From NCBI GenBank assembly GCA_015179125.1, contig WHVA01000236.1, positions 1 to 64,000 on the forward strand: a stretch of DNA of 64,000 nucleotides, written 5' to 3'. How positions within the stretch are numbered: the stretch's first letter is position 1; each line of letters begins with the position of its first letter. The position numbers and the translations under genes are program-made. Below, piece after piece: positions 11,014 to 20,941 of the stretch. The stretch is from Gautieria morchelliformis. Lineage: Eukaryota; Basidiomycota; Agaricomycetes; Gomphales; Gomphaceae. The notes beneath the pieces are model-generated. The model was not told the origin of the DNA. It was given only the letters and a program-made list of their open reading frames with translations, and ran no database searches.

Positions 11014-12652
11014 AGGAGAGCAGCACGAGGGGAGAGGGGCGTGGGGCCAGGAAAGCAGAAGGGAAGGATGGAAGTGAGGGGAGGAGGAAAGGTGAGGAGA
11101 AGGGAGCAAAAGGGGAGGAAGGCAAGGATAGGAATAGGAAGGAAGTGAAGGATGGAGTGGGGAGAGAAGGGGCACCAATGGGGAGAAAAGGGATTGGGGA
11201 AGGGGGAGAATGGCGCTCTGTGCGAATTGCTCTGCCATTTGCGGTCTTTTCCCTGGCAGATGAGGCCATGACAGATCTGCAGATTCCACGGGGGGTGAAG
11301 GACAAGGAGATGGATGGGGTATTGGGGCAGGTACGGGAGTTCTTGGACACGGCGCAGAGGCCGGCGGCTATGGGGGAGAAGCACTTGCGGTGTTTTCTCA
11401 GCTACGCACGGCAGTTCTTCTTGAAGGATAATTGACTGTGGAGGCGGTGGGAGACAGGTTATCATCAGCTGGTCATCAATCCAGAGAAGTGGCTCGCCTG
11501 TATCATGCAAGCACACGATGAGCTGGGACAGAAGGGGCTGTATTTGACGTGGCGCATGCTCCTGGACAGATTTTGGTGGCCTGGACTGGAATGCAATGTC
11601 ACCTGGTTTATCAAAACTTGTCACGAGTGTCAGATCAGAAATACGGCACACCTTTTTATTCCACCAACACCGTCGATTCCCGCACCTTTATTCTGCAAAG
11701 CATACTTTGACACAGCCCTTTTTCCAGTTGCGCAGGGTTTCCGGTATCTTGTTCAAGCACGCTACAGCCTTACGAATTACCCGGAGTGGACAAGGCTGAA
11801 GAAGGAGACTGGGATTGCGGTGGGGAGGTTTATCTTTGAAAATTTGTTGTGTAGGTGGGGTGGAGTGGAAACAATCGCCACGGACAACAGGGCTCCTATC
11901 GTTGCTGGACTTGAATGGCTGAGCAAAACATATCATCTCAACCATATTCGCATCTCACTGTATAACAAGCAGGCCAACGGCATCGCCGAACGCAGCCATC
12001 GTACGATCCGGGAGTCAATAATAAAGGCCTGCGAGGGGGACTCCACATGTTGGCCAACAGTGTGCCCTTTGCGTTCTGGGCAGACTGAGTCACTGTACAG
12101 AAAGCCACAGGTTATTCGCCGTTTTACATGGTTCATGGCATAGAGGCCATCTTACCTTTTGACCTGGCTGAGGCGACATTTCTTGTACCCAAGTTGGACA
12201 AACCACTGACAGAGGCGGAGTTGATTGCAGTGCGTGCCCGACAGCTGGAGACACACGATGACGACCTGGCGGCCATTCATGAATGGGTTTTAAAAGCACA
12301 TTACTCGTCAATCGTACAATTTGAAAAGGATCATGCACATACCATCCACGACTATGACTTCACGCCCGGCGCTCTCGTGTTGGTCCGGAATACACGTGTG
12401 GAGAATGATCACTAAAGAAAATCGAAGCCATGCTATCTTGGGCCGTTGATCATGGTCAGAAGGACTCACAACGGTGCCTATATCCTTGCGGAACTCACCG
12501 GGGCCGTCGCAAAGCTTCCATATGCGGCTTTTCGCTTCATCCCCTACTATCCACGTTCACGATCCCACATCGATGTGGCGAGAGTTATTGACCCTGCTGA
12601 GGTACCTGTTGATGAGGAAGTGGAGGAGGTGGTGGATGAGGAGGATGAGTAG
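11014..12652 (+). pseudogene. G0 integrase (3' part of pol), broken
   Basis: After a strongly purine-rich coding segment (11014-11210) the frame gives the H2C2 zinc-binding region (AHDELGQKG, then CHECQIR) and the integrase core with catalytic residues in AYFDTALFP, TDNRAPI and ERSHRTIRESI. The C-terminal half (LPFDLAEATFLVP, then LVLVRNTRVEN) lies in another frame from 12128. A frameshift near 12100, a TGA at 11432-11434 and a TAA at 12413-12415 break it. The frame closes at 12652, just before the 3' LTR. RT and RNase H are missing upstream because of the copia insertion. Confidence 0.8.
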
Positions 12653-12688
12653 GAAGTGTCCGGTTTCTTTCGAGGGGTGGGAGGAGAT

Positions 12689-12991
12689 GTAAGACAGCTG
12701 CACTGTCTAGTTGCGGATAATGCATACACAAGCACCCACACACAGCTGCGGATTGTGGACAAGCATATCTTGTCCACAAATCCTGTCCACATATCTTGTC
12801 CACATAGCTTATTCACATCATGTCCAAAGTTCTTTAGAACCATACTATTCTTAGCTTTCATTGTTCTCTCAGGCTATAAGTAGTACAAGTTACCACCGAA
12901 TAGATTATCTTTCCAGACCTCCCTCTCACCTGCATGGCTCTCTTCTAAGTTATACCCTTCAGGTACCACCAGGCCTGAACGATGCATTACA
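12689..12991 (+). repeat. G0 3' LTR
   Basis: It starts TGTAAGACAGCTGC and ends GATGCATTACA, matching 2252-2555 over its whole length with a few substitutions. The preceding purine-rich gaggggtgggaggaga (12672-12687) is a probable polypurine tract. Confidence 0.9.
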
Positions 12992-13026
12992 TCAGCAACT
13001 CCAAAGGTGAAAATAAGGATAACAAG

Positions 13027-13294
13027 AATTTTATTTAGGACCAGAAAATATGAATAGAATCATTTTTAAAGGTCCCATCCATCATACTAGCCAAAAAAAA
13101 AAAAAATTCCATGGACACAAAGGCCAGCAAATCGTTATTAAGAGGTGGCAAGGTCATGTGACTGTGACAGAAGCACCAGCGCATGCAGGAATAGGTTGCA
13201 GTGGATCGTGTGGGCGCGCAAAATGCAATGCCGCGCGATCAGGATTTTTTGACTTTGGCATGGGTGCGGGATAACTTCTGTGCGAACTGACCGC
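13027..13294 (-). repeat. Inverted repeat copy 2 (pairs with 546-823)
   Basis: This is the reverse complement of the sequence at 546-823, including the homopolymer run at 13096-13106. It begins right after the G0 3' LTR flank and ends near gaactgacc. No coding capacity is recognised. Confidence 0.6.
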
Positions 13295-13996
13295 CATAGA
13301 GGGGACAATGGTCAAGTTGGCTATGTGAACTCTTATAAAAGCTTCTTTTTCTTGACATGTTTGTATATTGTATGCTGCACATTGTAAACTAATTAAAATC
13401 CCAGTTGTTGTCGAAGACATTTCTTTTTGTTGTGCACATGAGTAGGCCTCGCACGCGAACAAAACTGTGCATGTGAGCTGAACTCTGCATGTGCAAGCTG
13501 AACCGTGAACTGTGTGCATCATACGCTCTGCGCACACGCATGGGCATAGCCAGCACCGTGCGAACACCAAAATACCAGAAATAGTGCGGGTGCGGGCTAA
13601 TTTTTGTTCACTTCAACCTCCATATCAGGATGCCAAAACTTAAGTATTGGCCAACTCCGAGTCATGCATCTCTATTCTGTATATTCTGCGCGTGGAGAGT
13701 TATGATAAAACAGTTTACTATTTCTAGAAGATGTGCCATGGATCAGTCTCCTTGGGAAGCAGAAGCTTACATCCATCCATATACGTGCTATATCATCATA
13801 TAAACAGAGCTAGTTATCAGTGGATCCATGTCTGTCCATTCAATCAGCTGGCTCATTCATGATTTGAGTCACTCTGCCTCAATGCATACGAACATGTGAA
13901 TAAAACTCTACTAGGCTGTACCTGGAGTCAGGTATATATGATGGTCGGTTTGCACAAAAAGTACTTGCACCACATGCCATTCAAGGTATTTCACTC
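13295..13996. other. AT-rich intergenic stretch, no gene seen
   Basis: No open frame with recognisable domains is present. A short gggtgcggg block near 13585 resembles the end of the inverted repeat at 13262-13270, suggesting remnants of the same repeat family. It ends at the TG of the copia LTR. Confidence 0.5.
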
Positions 13997-14295
13997 TGTT
14001 GGGATGAGTAAGCAGGAACGCAGCCAGTGCATCAGACGCACCAGACAACCAGCAACAAAGACAATATAGCCTCGGTCATACATGACCGAGGTAGTATATG
14101 ATACGGACAAGTAGCTACGTGCACCTCAGTGAACTCCCCATTCACTGAGGTGCGTATACCCTTCTCTAGAACTAGGTAGACCATGCTCACATATCTCTTA
14201 GCTTGTCTGTCTATAGGTACAGTAATAGTATACGCTCAGTGAACTCCCCATTCACTGAGCTTGTCTGTCTATAGCTACTGCGCATAACTGCTACA
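13997..14295 (+). repeat. C2 5' LTR (299 bp)
   Basis: It starts TGTTGGGATGAG and ends CTGCTACA. It holds several perfect inverted repeats, such as CCTCGGTCAT/ATGACCGAGG and CACCTCAGTGAA/TTCACTGAGGTG, and direct repeats of cagtgaactccccattcact. Confidence 0.8.
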
Positions 14296-14310
14296 GGTTA
14301 TGGGCCCCGC
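14296..14310 (+). promoter_or_regulatory. Copia primer-binding site, internal tRNA type
   Basis: GGTTATGGGCCCCGC directly follows the LTR. Its complement, GCGGGGCCCATAACC, looks like the anticodon stem-loop (CAU anticodon) of an initiator methionine tRNA. This matches the known use of a 5' half of initiator tRNA as primer by copia-type elements. The C1 copia has the same motif next to its LTR (minus strand, 10577-10590). Confidence 0.6.
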
Positions 14311-14410
14311 AGAGCCTACAATGTCCTCCACTAACTCAAAGTAATTTACTGTCCCCAAGCTTGCCCAAGACAGCTCAAATTGGGTTACCTAGAAGAGCCA
14401 GACACTGGCC

Positions 14411-16203
14411 ATGTTGTCATCGACTCGTGGTGCCAAGCGGCACCTGGAAGGGACCGCCCGGGTTCCTCCTCCGATCCCCACCTACCCCAACGGTCACGTA
14501 CTGAGTGACAAGGAGGAGGATGAGCTTGATGAGCTGGAGAAATGCTGGGATGACTATAACCGGCATGAAGCGGCTATCATGGCACAGATCTTTACTACAG
14601 TCCCGGACAGTGTGCTAATTGAAGTACATAACCTTGCTACTGCAAAAGAAGTATGGGACACGGTGTGTGCGAAGCATGAGGCCCGAGCACTCACCGTTAA
14701 GGTCGATATGCGGCACCGGATGTATGGCTAAAATGCGAAGACGATGCTAATGTCCGCACACACCTGGAACCTCTTATGAGGATGCAGGAGCAGCTTGACG
14801 GAATGAACGCTAAGCTCACCGACGATGACCTAGTCACGGTCATCCTCGGCTCACTCCCCAAGTTGTATCACCCATTGATTAATGCGATCACGATGTCAGC
14901 TGCGCATGCCAAAGCTAAGCTGGAGCTGGACCAGGTTGTGGGGATGCTGATCGATGAGTTTGAGAGGCTTACCATTGAGGAATGCCAGCTGAAAGCGAGC
15001 AAGAACGCGCTCGCAGTAGCAAAGAGATGCAGGAAGCCCCAGGGCCGCAGCAACAACTCCAGCGCCACGAAAAGTGACATGGAGTGCTGGAAGTGTGGCA
15101 AAAAGGGGCATGTGAAAGCAGAATGTCGGTCTAAAGCTAAGAAGAAGGATAATGACAAAAGGCGGGAGGATCGGTGAACGTAGCAGTGGAAGGTGATGGC
15201 TTTGCCTTCACGACGATTCTCACCGGGACCACCCTCGCGCTTGGAACGAGTCTGTCAACGGAACGGGAAGTTGACGTCTATGACTCGGGCGCATCAGGCC
15301 ACATGTCACCCTACCGGCACCGGTTTATCACCTTCAAGGACATCACGCGGCGCGCAATCAATGCCGCAGACAAGACTGTATTCAAGGCTACGCAACATGC
15401 GAGTCGAAATCCCAAATGGGAAAACGACGACGCACGTTACCTTGAAGGATGTGCTATACTGCCCAAACCTTGCTTTCACCTTAGTTTCCCTGATGCGCTG
15501 TGATGCAGCCGGGTTCACAGTCCTGTTAAAGGACCGGAAATGTCTAATCCGGGACGCGAAGGGGATGCTGCTCGGACAGGTCCCACTCACGGATGGGCTC
15601 TACAAGGTAGAGCACAAGCTAATAGCGGCGGTGGTGAGTACAACACAAAAAACACTTACGCTGGATGAACTGCACCGCCGCATGGGGTACATATCACCAC
15701 AGACCGCCTGGAAACTCGTCCGGGATGGCACTGTGACTGGAGTCGAAGTAGACAAAACGAGTCAGGCTACCTTTTGCACAGCATATGCACAAGCTAAGCT
15801 GACCTGCAAACCCATGTTGCAGAAGCGGGAGGGTCCGCGGGCCGCAAAATTTGGCAACAAGGTCCATTCAGACGTGTGGGGGCCGGCCAACCCCCAAAGC
15901 TATGACAGAAAGGAGTATTTCGTCAGTTTCATTGATGATTATAACCGATGGATGTACCTGGTACCAATGGCGAAAAAGAGTGACATGTTCGGCTGCTACA
16001 AGTAGTACAAAGCATGGATCGAGACGCAACATGGCGCCAGGGTCAAACGCTTGCAAATGGATCACGGCGGGGAGTACCTCTCTGACACATTCACAACCCA
16101 CCTGAAGGCAAAAGGCACCATGTGAAGCCTCACCGTGCATGACATGCCGGAGGAGAATGGCGTGTCAGAGCGGCTCAACTGGACGCTGCTGGAGCATGCA
16201 GGG
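14411..16203 (+). pseudogene. C2 Gag-protease-integrase, broken
   Basis: The Gag part carries ATAKEVWDTVC and LDGMNAKLTDDDLVTVILGSLP, and ends in the zinc knuckle CWKCGKKGHVKAEC. Protease has the active-site motif VYDSGASGHMSP. The GAG-pre-integrase domain reads LHRRMGYISPQTAWKLVRDG, and the integrase core begins with VHSDVWGP and FIDDYNRW. Frameshifts are visible near 14730 and 15395. A TAG at 16003-16005 (Gln in relatives), a TGA at 16123-16125 (Arg) and LNWTLLEHA (Trp where Arg is usual) all fit C-to-T changes. The frame ends at the LTR insertion in the helix following the catalytic Glu. Confidence 0.8.
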
Positions 16204-17475
16204 TGTCAAGATAGGTTTTCAGGCGTTAATATCGTGTATTAGTGAACACAGCGAATGCCCGAATAACTTGTGCGAAGAAGTATGCGTTCGGCGAATATAT
16301 GAACCAATGAATGTTCACAAGGTAAGAGGGTTGCCCGAACGGGGCTCACCCTATCTACAGTCGTAGCGAAATAGCCCATGACACTTGATGATATAACATG
16401 CAAGGTCTCACGGAAGGGCTGTCTAAGTCTCGACTATCCCTTCGCCGGCGAAGGCGCTCCTTCAGAGCCCTTCGCCAACAGCACAGGAAATAGTTCGAAG
16501 GCTAAGGTAATGAAGATGAAGTATGAGAACTCACCAGTGATGCCTAAGTCCTCTGCTGGTCGAAGATAGAAATCTCCAAGAGACGGCTCAAGACGATGAT
16601 CACAGCGGGGTCAAATTTGCACAAGATGGACGACGTATGATAATTGAACTGGAGAATATACATGCGAATGTAAACTACTTATATCGAATGCTCGTATGGC
16701 ATCAGCGAATAGGAAAGAGGCCGTCGCGAGTCAGGGTTGGATAGGGGTGCGCAGTCATGATACTAAGTAGATGGAATAAACATACAATAGAGTGAGGGAA
16801 GGGTGCGAACATGAAATGATGGAGAGTAAAGGTGGCGAAGGCATTCATGTACAAAACCATGTCTTGGGACCCGCATACATGCTACCCTGCACGGACTCTT
16901 CGTCTACTGGGTTGATCCCCCACAACCTACGGAAGGGACGTCCTGCGAACACACTTTGGCCATATGAACACCAAAAGGGGTTGGATTAAGAAGGTGATGG
17001 GGTTAGTGATGAACCATCTTGCCGGGTAAATGGTATTGATCGTTTTTTGATGGTGTGCCTGCTGGCGAAATGCGCAAGCAGCGAATAGCGGTTCGGAGAA
17101 ATGCGAGGAATGGCAAACGGCAATGACATAGGGGAGAAGTGGTTGAAGTGGAGGGCAAAGCCGAGCGAACACGGGAGAGGAGTGGTGAAAGGGGAAATGG
17201 GGGTAACAAGGTCCAGGAAATACACAAGTCATGACAGTCCGATCATAGGAACACCATCGAAAGAGGGTTGAGCAGAGGAGGTGATAGGCCCAGCGATGAC
17301 TGCTAAGTTAGTTCAGGGACGTCGATCGTGCTTCGACGGCGTGGCCATGGTAGATGGCGCAAACAGCGAGGATCGGTTGCCAAACACGGCAAGGGCGGTC
17401 GGAACGAACATGAAGGTGGAGTGAGAAAATAGGAGAACTGAGCATCTGAGTATGGGAAATAAACGCGTCATGACA
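16204..17475 (+). repeat. LTR family S, copy B
   Basis: It starts TGTCAAGATAGG and contains two possible ends, TGACA at 17232-17236 and at 17471-17475, the second after a duplicated subterminal block like that in copy A. It is clearly the same repeat as 56476-57475. Flanks (caggg on the left; gtccg or tcgcc on the right) do not match, and the interrupted copia does not resume, so this copy marks a rearranged junction rather than a clean solo LTR. Confidence 0.75.
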
Positions 17476-18413
17476 TCGCCTCTTGACATTCTCAATTCCA
17501 CCCACCCACATCATATTTTGGCATATCTAAGTCCTAAGAGGTTTTCTAAATATGTCTAGCTTGAACTTGTAGGAAAGGATTTAGCCAAATAATGCATGAT
17601 AGCTGAGTTATACTCCCTTGAAGTACATGTTAAGAAAAAAGTTTTTTTTTTTTACCAAATGCTTTATTTTGTCCTTTGGAACCGTTTTGGACACTTTTAG
17701 TATTTTGCGAACTCGACATTTGGTGCATCACGTGACATGATTTGTCAGCTTTCTCAGCGCTTGGACGTCGGTTCCGATGACGCATGACCATTCCAGGAGG
17801 TCCTGTGACACATGACACAGAGCATTGGTCAAACATGGGCCAAGTGCCTTGCCCAATAACATATTAGCAAGTCAAATCAAAAGTAGAGTAACTATAGACA
17901 AAATTTACCCAACTTCTATATATCAACTGATGGTATGGCACATTTTTCGAAAAATTAATAACCAAGTCCTTCGATTTGGCATGTCACGTGATTTAAGCGC
18001 TCGCTTACATCAGGGGTGCTGGTTCCTGGTGTCTTCTACCTTAGAAGAACTGCACGAGGACGTGGCCGAGGTCAAGGGGGGCACACACGTGCACATAGGC
18101 ACATACACGCATGCGCACACAGACATGTGCGCGTACTCACGTGCGCAAATGCCGCCCTGGTCCACAGCAGATCAGCCCTTCAAGGCCCTGGTGGAGCCAG
18201 GAAAGGACGGCGGCGGGATCAAGGGGGAGATGCACCCCCTAGACCTCGTGGTGCACGCTGCCAGAGTTGAGGGGGAGACGTGCCCCCGCCCCCTCGATTT
18301 CCCGTTGGTGGCGGCGGCGATGCAGGGTTGTAAGGGAAACCCTAGCTGGTTGTGGAGATGAAATATGAATGGCCGTGTTCACTCAGTGTACAGATTGAAA
18401 ACTGCATCAATGC
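17476..18413. other. Intergenic stretch, no gene recognised
   Basis: It contains a poly-T run near 17642, alternating ca/tg-rich sequence at 18085-18150, and open frames on the plus strand (17825-18361) without known domains. No transposon ends were identified. Confidence 0.45.
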
Positions 18414-18633
18414 ATGGAAGGACTTCTCGCGCGCATGCAGCAACGCTTGCATGACGAGCCGTGGTGAGTTTTCTCTCCAGATAACATCTGTACTCTGTTG
18501 TTCAAGTTGATTCTAGCACCCATTCCGGGGCTGGCGTCCTTCAGGAGGAGGGACAGCCATCTCAGCTTACAAATACCGATTTAGACGAGGCCGCGCGCGA
18601 GGCAGTAGCGGACTCAGAAGAGGAGCACGAGGC
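18414..18633 (+). other. Possible gene fragment with one intron
   Basis: An ATG at 18414 opens MEGLLARMQQRLHDEP; a possible 43-bp intron (18474-18516, gtgagt...ttctag) leads to a second exon rich in Glu/Ala/Asp (DEAAREAVADSEEEHEA). The frame runs into the gypsy LTR at 18634. The composition is coding-like but I recognise no family. It could be a host gene fragment or part of another transposon. Confidence 0.25.
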
Positions 18634-18846
18634 TGTAAAGATGTCTATCTTAAGCCTTAAGTCACAAGAGCACGACAGAACTTGACCAATGTGTGGTATT
18701 CTGATGCTACGTAGTGACAGTGTAAGGGTAAGATGCGATGGGGACCGCTAGCCGGTTCCCACGCATAAACTATACAGTGGGTCCCTAAGGGGCCCACTGG
18801 GATTATGTAATAACTAATGTACATGTAGATACATGGGTTATTTACA
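18634..18846 (-). repeat. G1 3' LTR, family L1
   Basis: Reverse complement of the LTR at 330-544 with few differences; plus-strand ends are TGTAAAGATG and GTTATTTACA. The polypurine tract lies at 18847-18862 (ccctccccctctata on the plus strand). Confidence 0.85.
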
Positions 18847-18882
18847 CCCTCCCCCTCTATAGACAACTATAGGGGTTAACTC

Positions 18883-20903
18883 CTACTCATAGAGGTCATC
18901 CATGAGGGAGTCCTCTAGAGTGGCCGATACGATGACGTCGTCGTCATACGGGGCCGGTGGAGCACGTGACTCCTCCGGGGGCATCTCCGCGTCATCGGTG
19001 GTGATTGGGTGAGGCTGGTCGGCCTCACCGCTAGCGGCGGTATCCGCTTGGGTGATGGGGCCAGTGTCCCCGCGGAGCATGGCCTCAACGGCCAGGTCCT
19101 CAGTCTGAGGAGGGGGCCGGAAGCGTGCCAGCTCTCGGTCGAGCTGAGCGTGAGTGAGGGGCCGCGGCACCACGGCCCTCACATGGTTGGTCTCAATGAC
19201 CTTTTGTTGGCCCTCATGGGCGGCGGCACTGAATGCTGCACCGGTGATGCTGCGTTGAACATAATGTTCAATGCGCGCCACTCGCTCGCGAGTGGGATGT
19301 CGGGGCCGGCTCGGCCCTCCACAGGGAATGGGCCCGTGATTGAGAGCCGCAGGGTGGTGCTCTGGGGTGTCAGCACTTCCCTGGCGTCGATGAGGCTCGA
19401 CCATTGGTCTGTCGAGCCAAAGAGGTCGAGTAGCCTCGCCCTGAGTGGTGATGCGACCCCTTTGACCCGGGGCGCAAGGGCCTTCAACCACATGCAGATG
19501 TCTATGTCGTCTAGGTTGAAGGTGCCATCCGCGTTGTCACGGATGGCGGATGGGATCCCTTCGGGGTTGTGTATCCAACCTTTCAGGATGGTCGCAATGT
19601 CGCGCGGGGTACCGCCCGCTATCACGAGACAATCCCTTTTGGGATTGCAGGCGCGTTGTTCGCGCTTGATGCGTCTGAAAACGCCGATCATCTCGCGCGT
19701 ACGTGCGAGCTGTGGTGTTTCTTTTGACCGCGCTATGAGCTCGACGAAGCGTGGGTCGTCGAGCGGGCAGACGTCGTACCATTGAGTACGACGCTGCTGG
19801 GCCTTTCCTACCGGCCGTGGTAGGAGGCCCGTCTCGAAGATCGGTGGGTCTCCGAGTGGTATGATCACTCCCTCCCCCAGGTAGGGAGGGTGAACTGTCC
19901 CCGCTGGCGGAGGCAGGGCCACGCCAGGCCCGACGTACTGGGCCTCGATCTGTGCTACCCGCCCCTGAAGGGTGGGGTCGTTGACGGTGTGCGACGATGA
20001 CGCCGCTAGGTAAGCGCTAATCACGCTTTCCTTCGCAATGGCTAACCCATTGACGGTGTGGGGGGAGCCGCGCAATTTCTTGTGCTTTTTCTTTGGCTGC
20101 TCTGCCAGCCTCTGTGCCCGTTCAGGGTTGTACGTCTTCCAGACGGATGAGTCGGACTCCCATCCATCGGGGACGCCGTACGCAGAGTCAGAAGGCGTGC
20201 TCTGCCCTTCCGTTGTTGTCGGGGTCGGGGTCGGCCCCGACAATCGGGACGCTAGCCCCGATGTTGCGCACGCCGGCAACGGTGCCGTCGCGCGAGGTGA
20301 GGATGGCCCAGCCACTGGGGCCGTGGCCGGGTCATGTCGCGGCCTTTTTGAGGCAGCGTGGACCAGGGTAACCTGGAGCTGGGCAGCGCTCAGCTGTTGC
20401 TCCAGTTCCTTGATCCTGGCGCGCTCAGATGCGAGCGCGTCGTCGCGGTCCTCGACCGCGCGTTCCAGCTCCTTGACCTCTTTTTTAAGGTAGTGGATGT
20501 CCCGGAGGGGCTCTTCTCGCGCGTCACATGCGATGCCCCTTGGGAGCCATCCCCACGCTGCATCGACGGCATCGCCGATGTCTTCATCCCGCAATTTGAC
20601 CTTGCGGGTGCCGGTCGCGGCCCTAAGGTGCGCGGCGTAGTCTGCGCACGTTGCACCATTGTCCGGGTGGACAATGGCGAGGGCGTTCTCCCATCCCACG
20701 ATCATCCAGTGCTCCTGGTCTACTGGAGCACGGAGAATATCCACTGCCCCCTGTCTCGGGGCCGTTGCTCGCGTTGTGGACATTGACAGATCAACGTCCA
20801 TCCCATCTTTGGGGGGCATCATCTTCGTGGGGATGATGGTGGTTAGCTTCCAAGAAGCGATGCGCCCTCGGAAAGATCCGAGGTGAAAATTTAACCGCAC
20901 CAT
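18883..20903 (-). pseudogene. G1 post-pol ORF, uncharacterised (frameshifted)
   Basis: This reading frame follows pol and precedes the LTR. The likely start is the Met near 20822 (MMPPKDGMDVDLS), or 20903. It shows a coiled-coil segment near residues 120-180 (DIHYLKKEVKELERAVEDRD), a basic KPRHDP/KKKHKKLRG region, Pro/Ser/Thr-rich linkers, a folded-looking region with LDDIDICMWLKALAP, and an acidic Pro-rich tail. A frameshift near 19285 moves the tail into the frame that ends at 18883. No zinc knuckle, signal peptide or transmembrane segment is visible, so neither Gag nor Env is supported. Conservation of the tail with the copy at 1-296 shows it belongs to the element. Function unknown. Confidence 0.65.
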
Positions 20904-20941
20904 GGCCGGCGCGTCACATGGTCTGCATATGACAGACGCGT

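Larger units (their letters stand above)
2252..12991 (+). mobile_element. Ty3/gypsy element G0 with nested insertions
   Basis: Two LTRs of about 304 bp (2252-2555 and 12689-12991) enclose gag-protease at the left and integrase at the right, both on the plus strand. The middle, including reverse transcriptase and RNase H, is missing and replaced by a copia fragment that carries a pogo transposon, which in turn carries a solo LTR. No 5-bp target duplication is visible (gttgg on the left, tcagc on the right). Several frameshifts and stops make it inactive. Confidence 0.85.
13997..16203 (+). mobile_element. Copia element C2, 5' half
   Basis: It comprises a 5' LTR (13997-14295), primer-binding site (14296-14310), Gag, protease, GAG-pre-integrase domain and the start of integrase, all on the plus strand. 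It stops abruptly in the integrase at 16203, where the family-S LTR begins. RT, RNase H and the 3' LTR are not found on the other side of that LTR, so the 3' half is lost. Confidence 0.8.

Noticed and set aside
17825-18361. 178-residue plus-strand ORF as a gene
   Set aside because: No recognisable domain, a his/thr-rich stretch from a ca/tg repeat, and no splice or codon support.
20038-20903. Plus-strand ORFs opposite the G1 post-pol ORF
   Set aside because: They are antisense shadows in a GC-rich coding region; the minus-strand frame has coiled-coil features and conservation with the copy at 1-296.
18883-20903. Calling the G1 extra ORF an envelope protein
   Set aside because: No signal peptide, transmembrane segment or glycoprotein features are visible; position alone is not enough.
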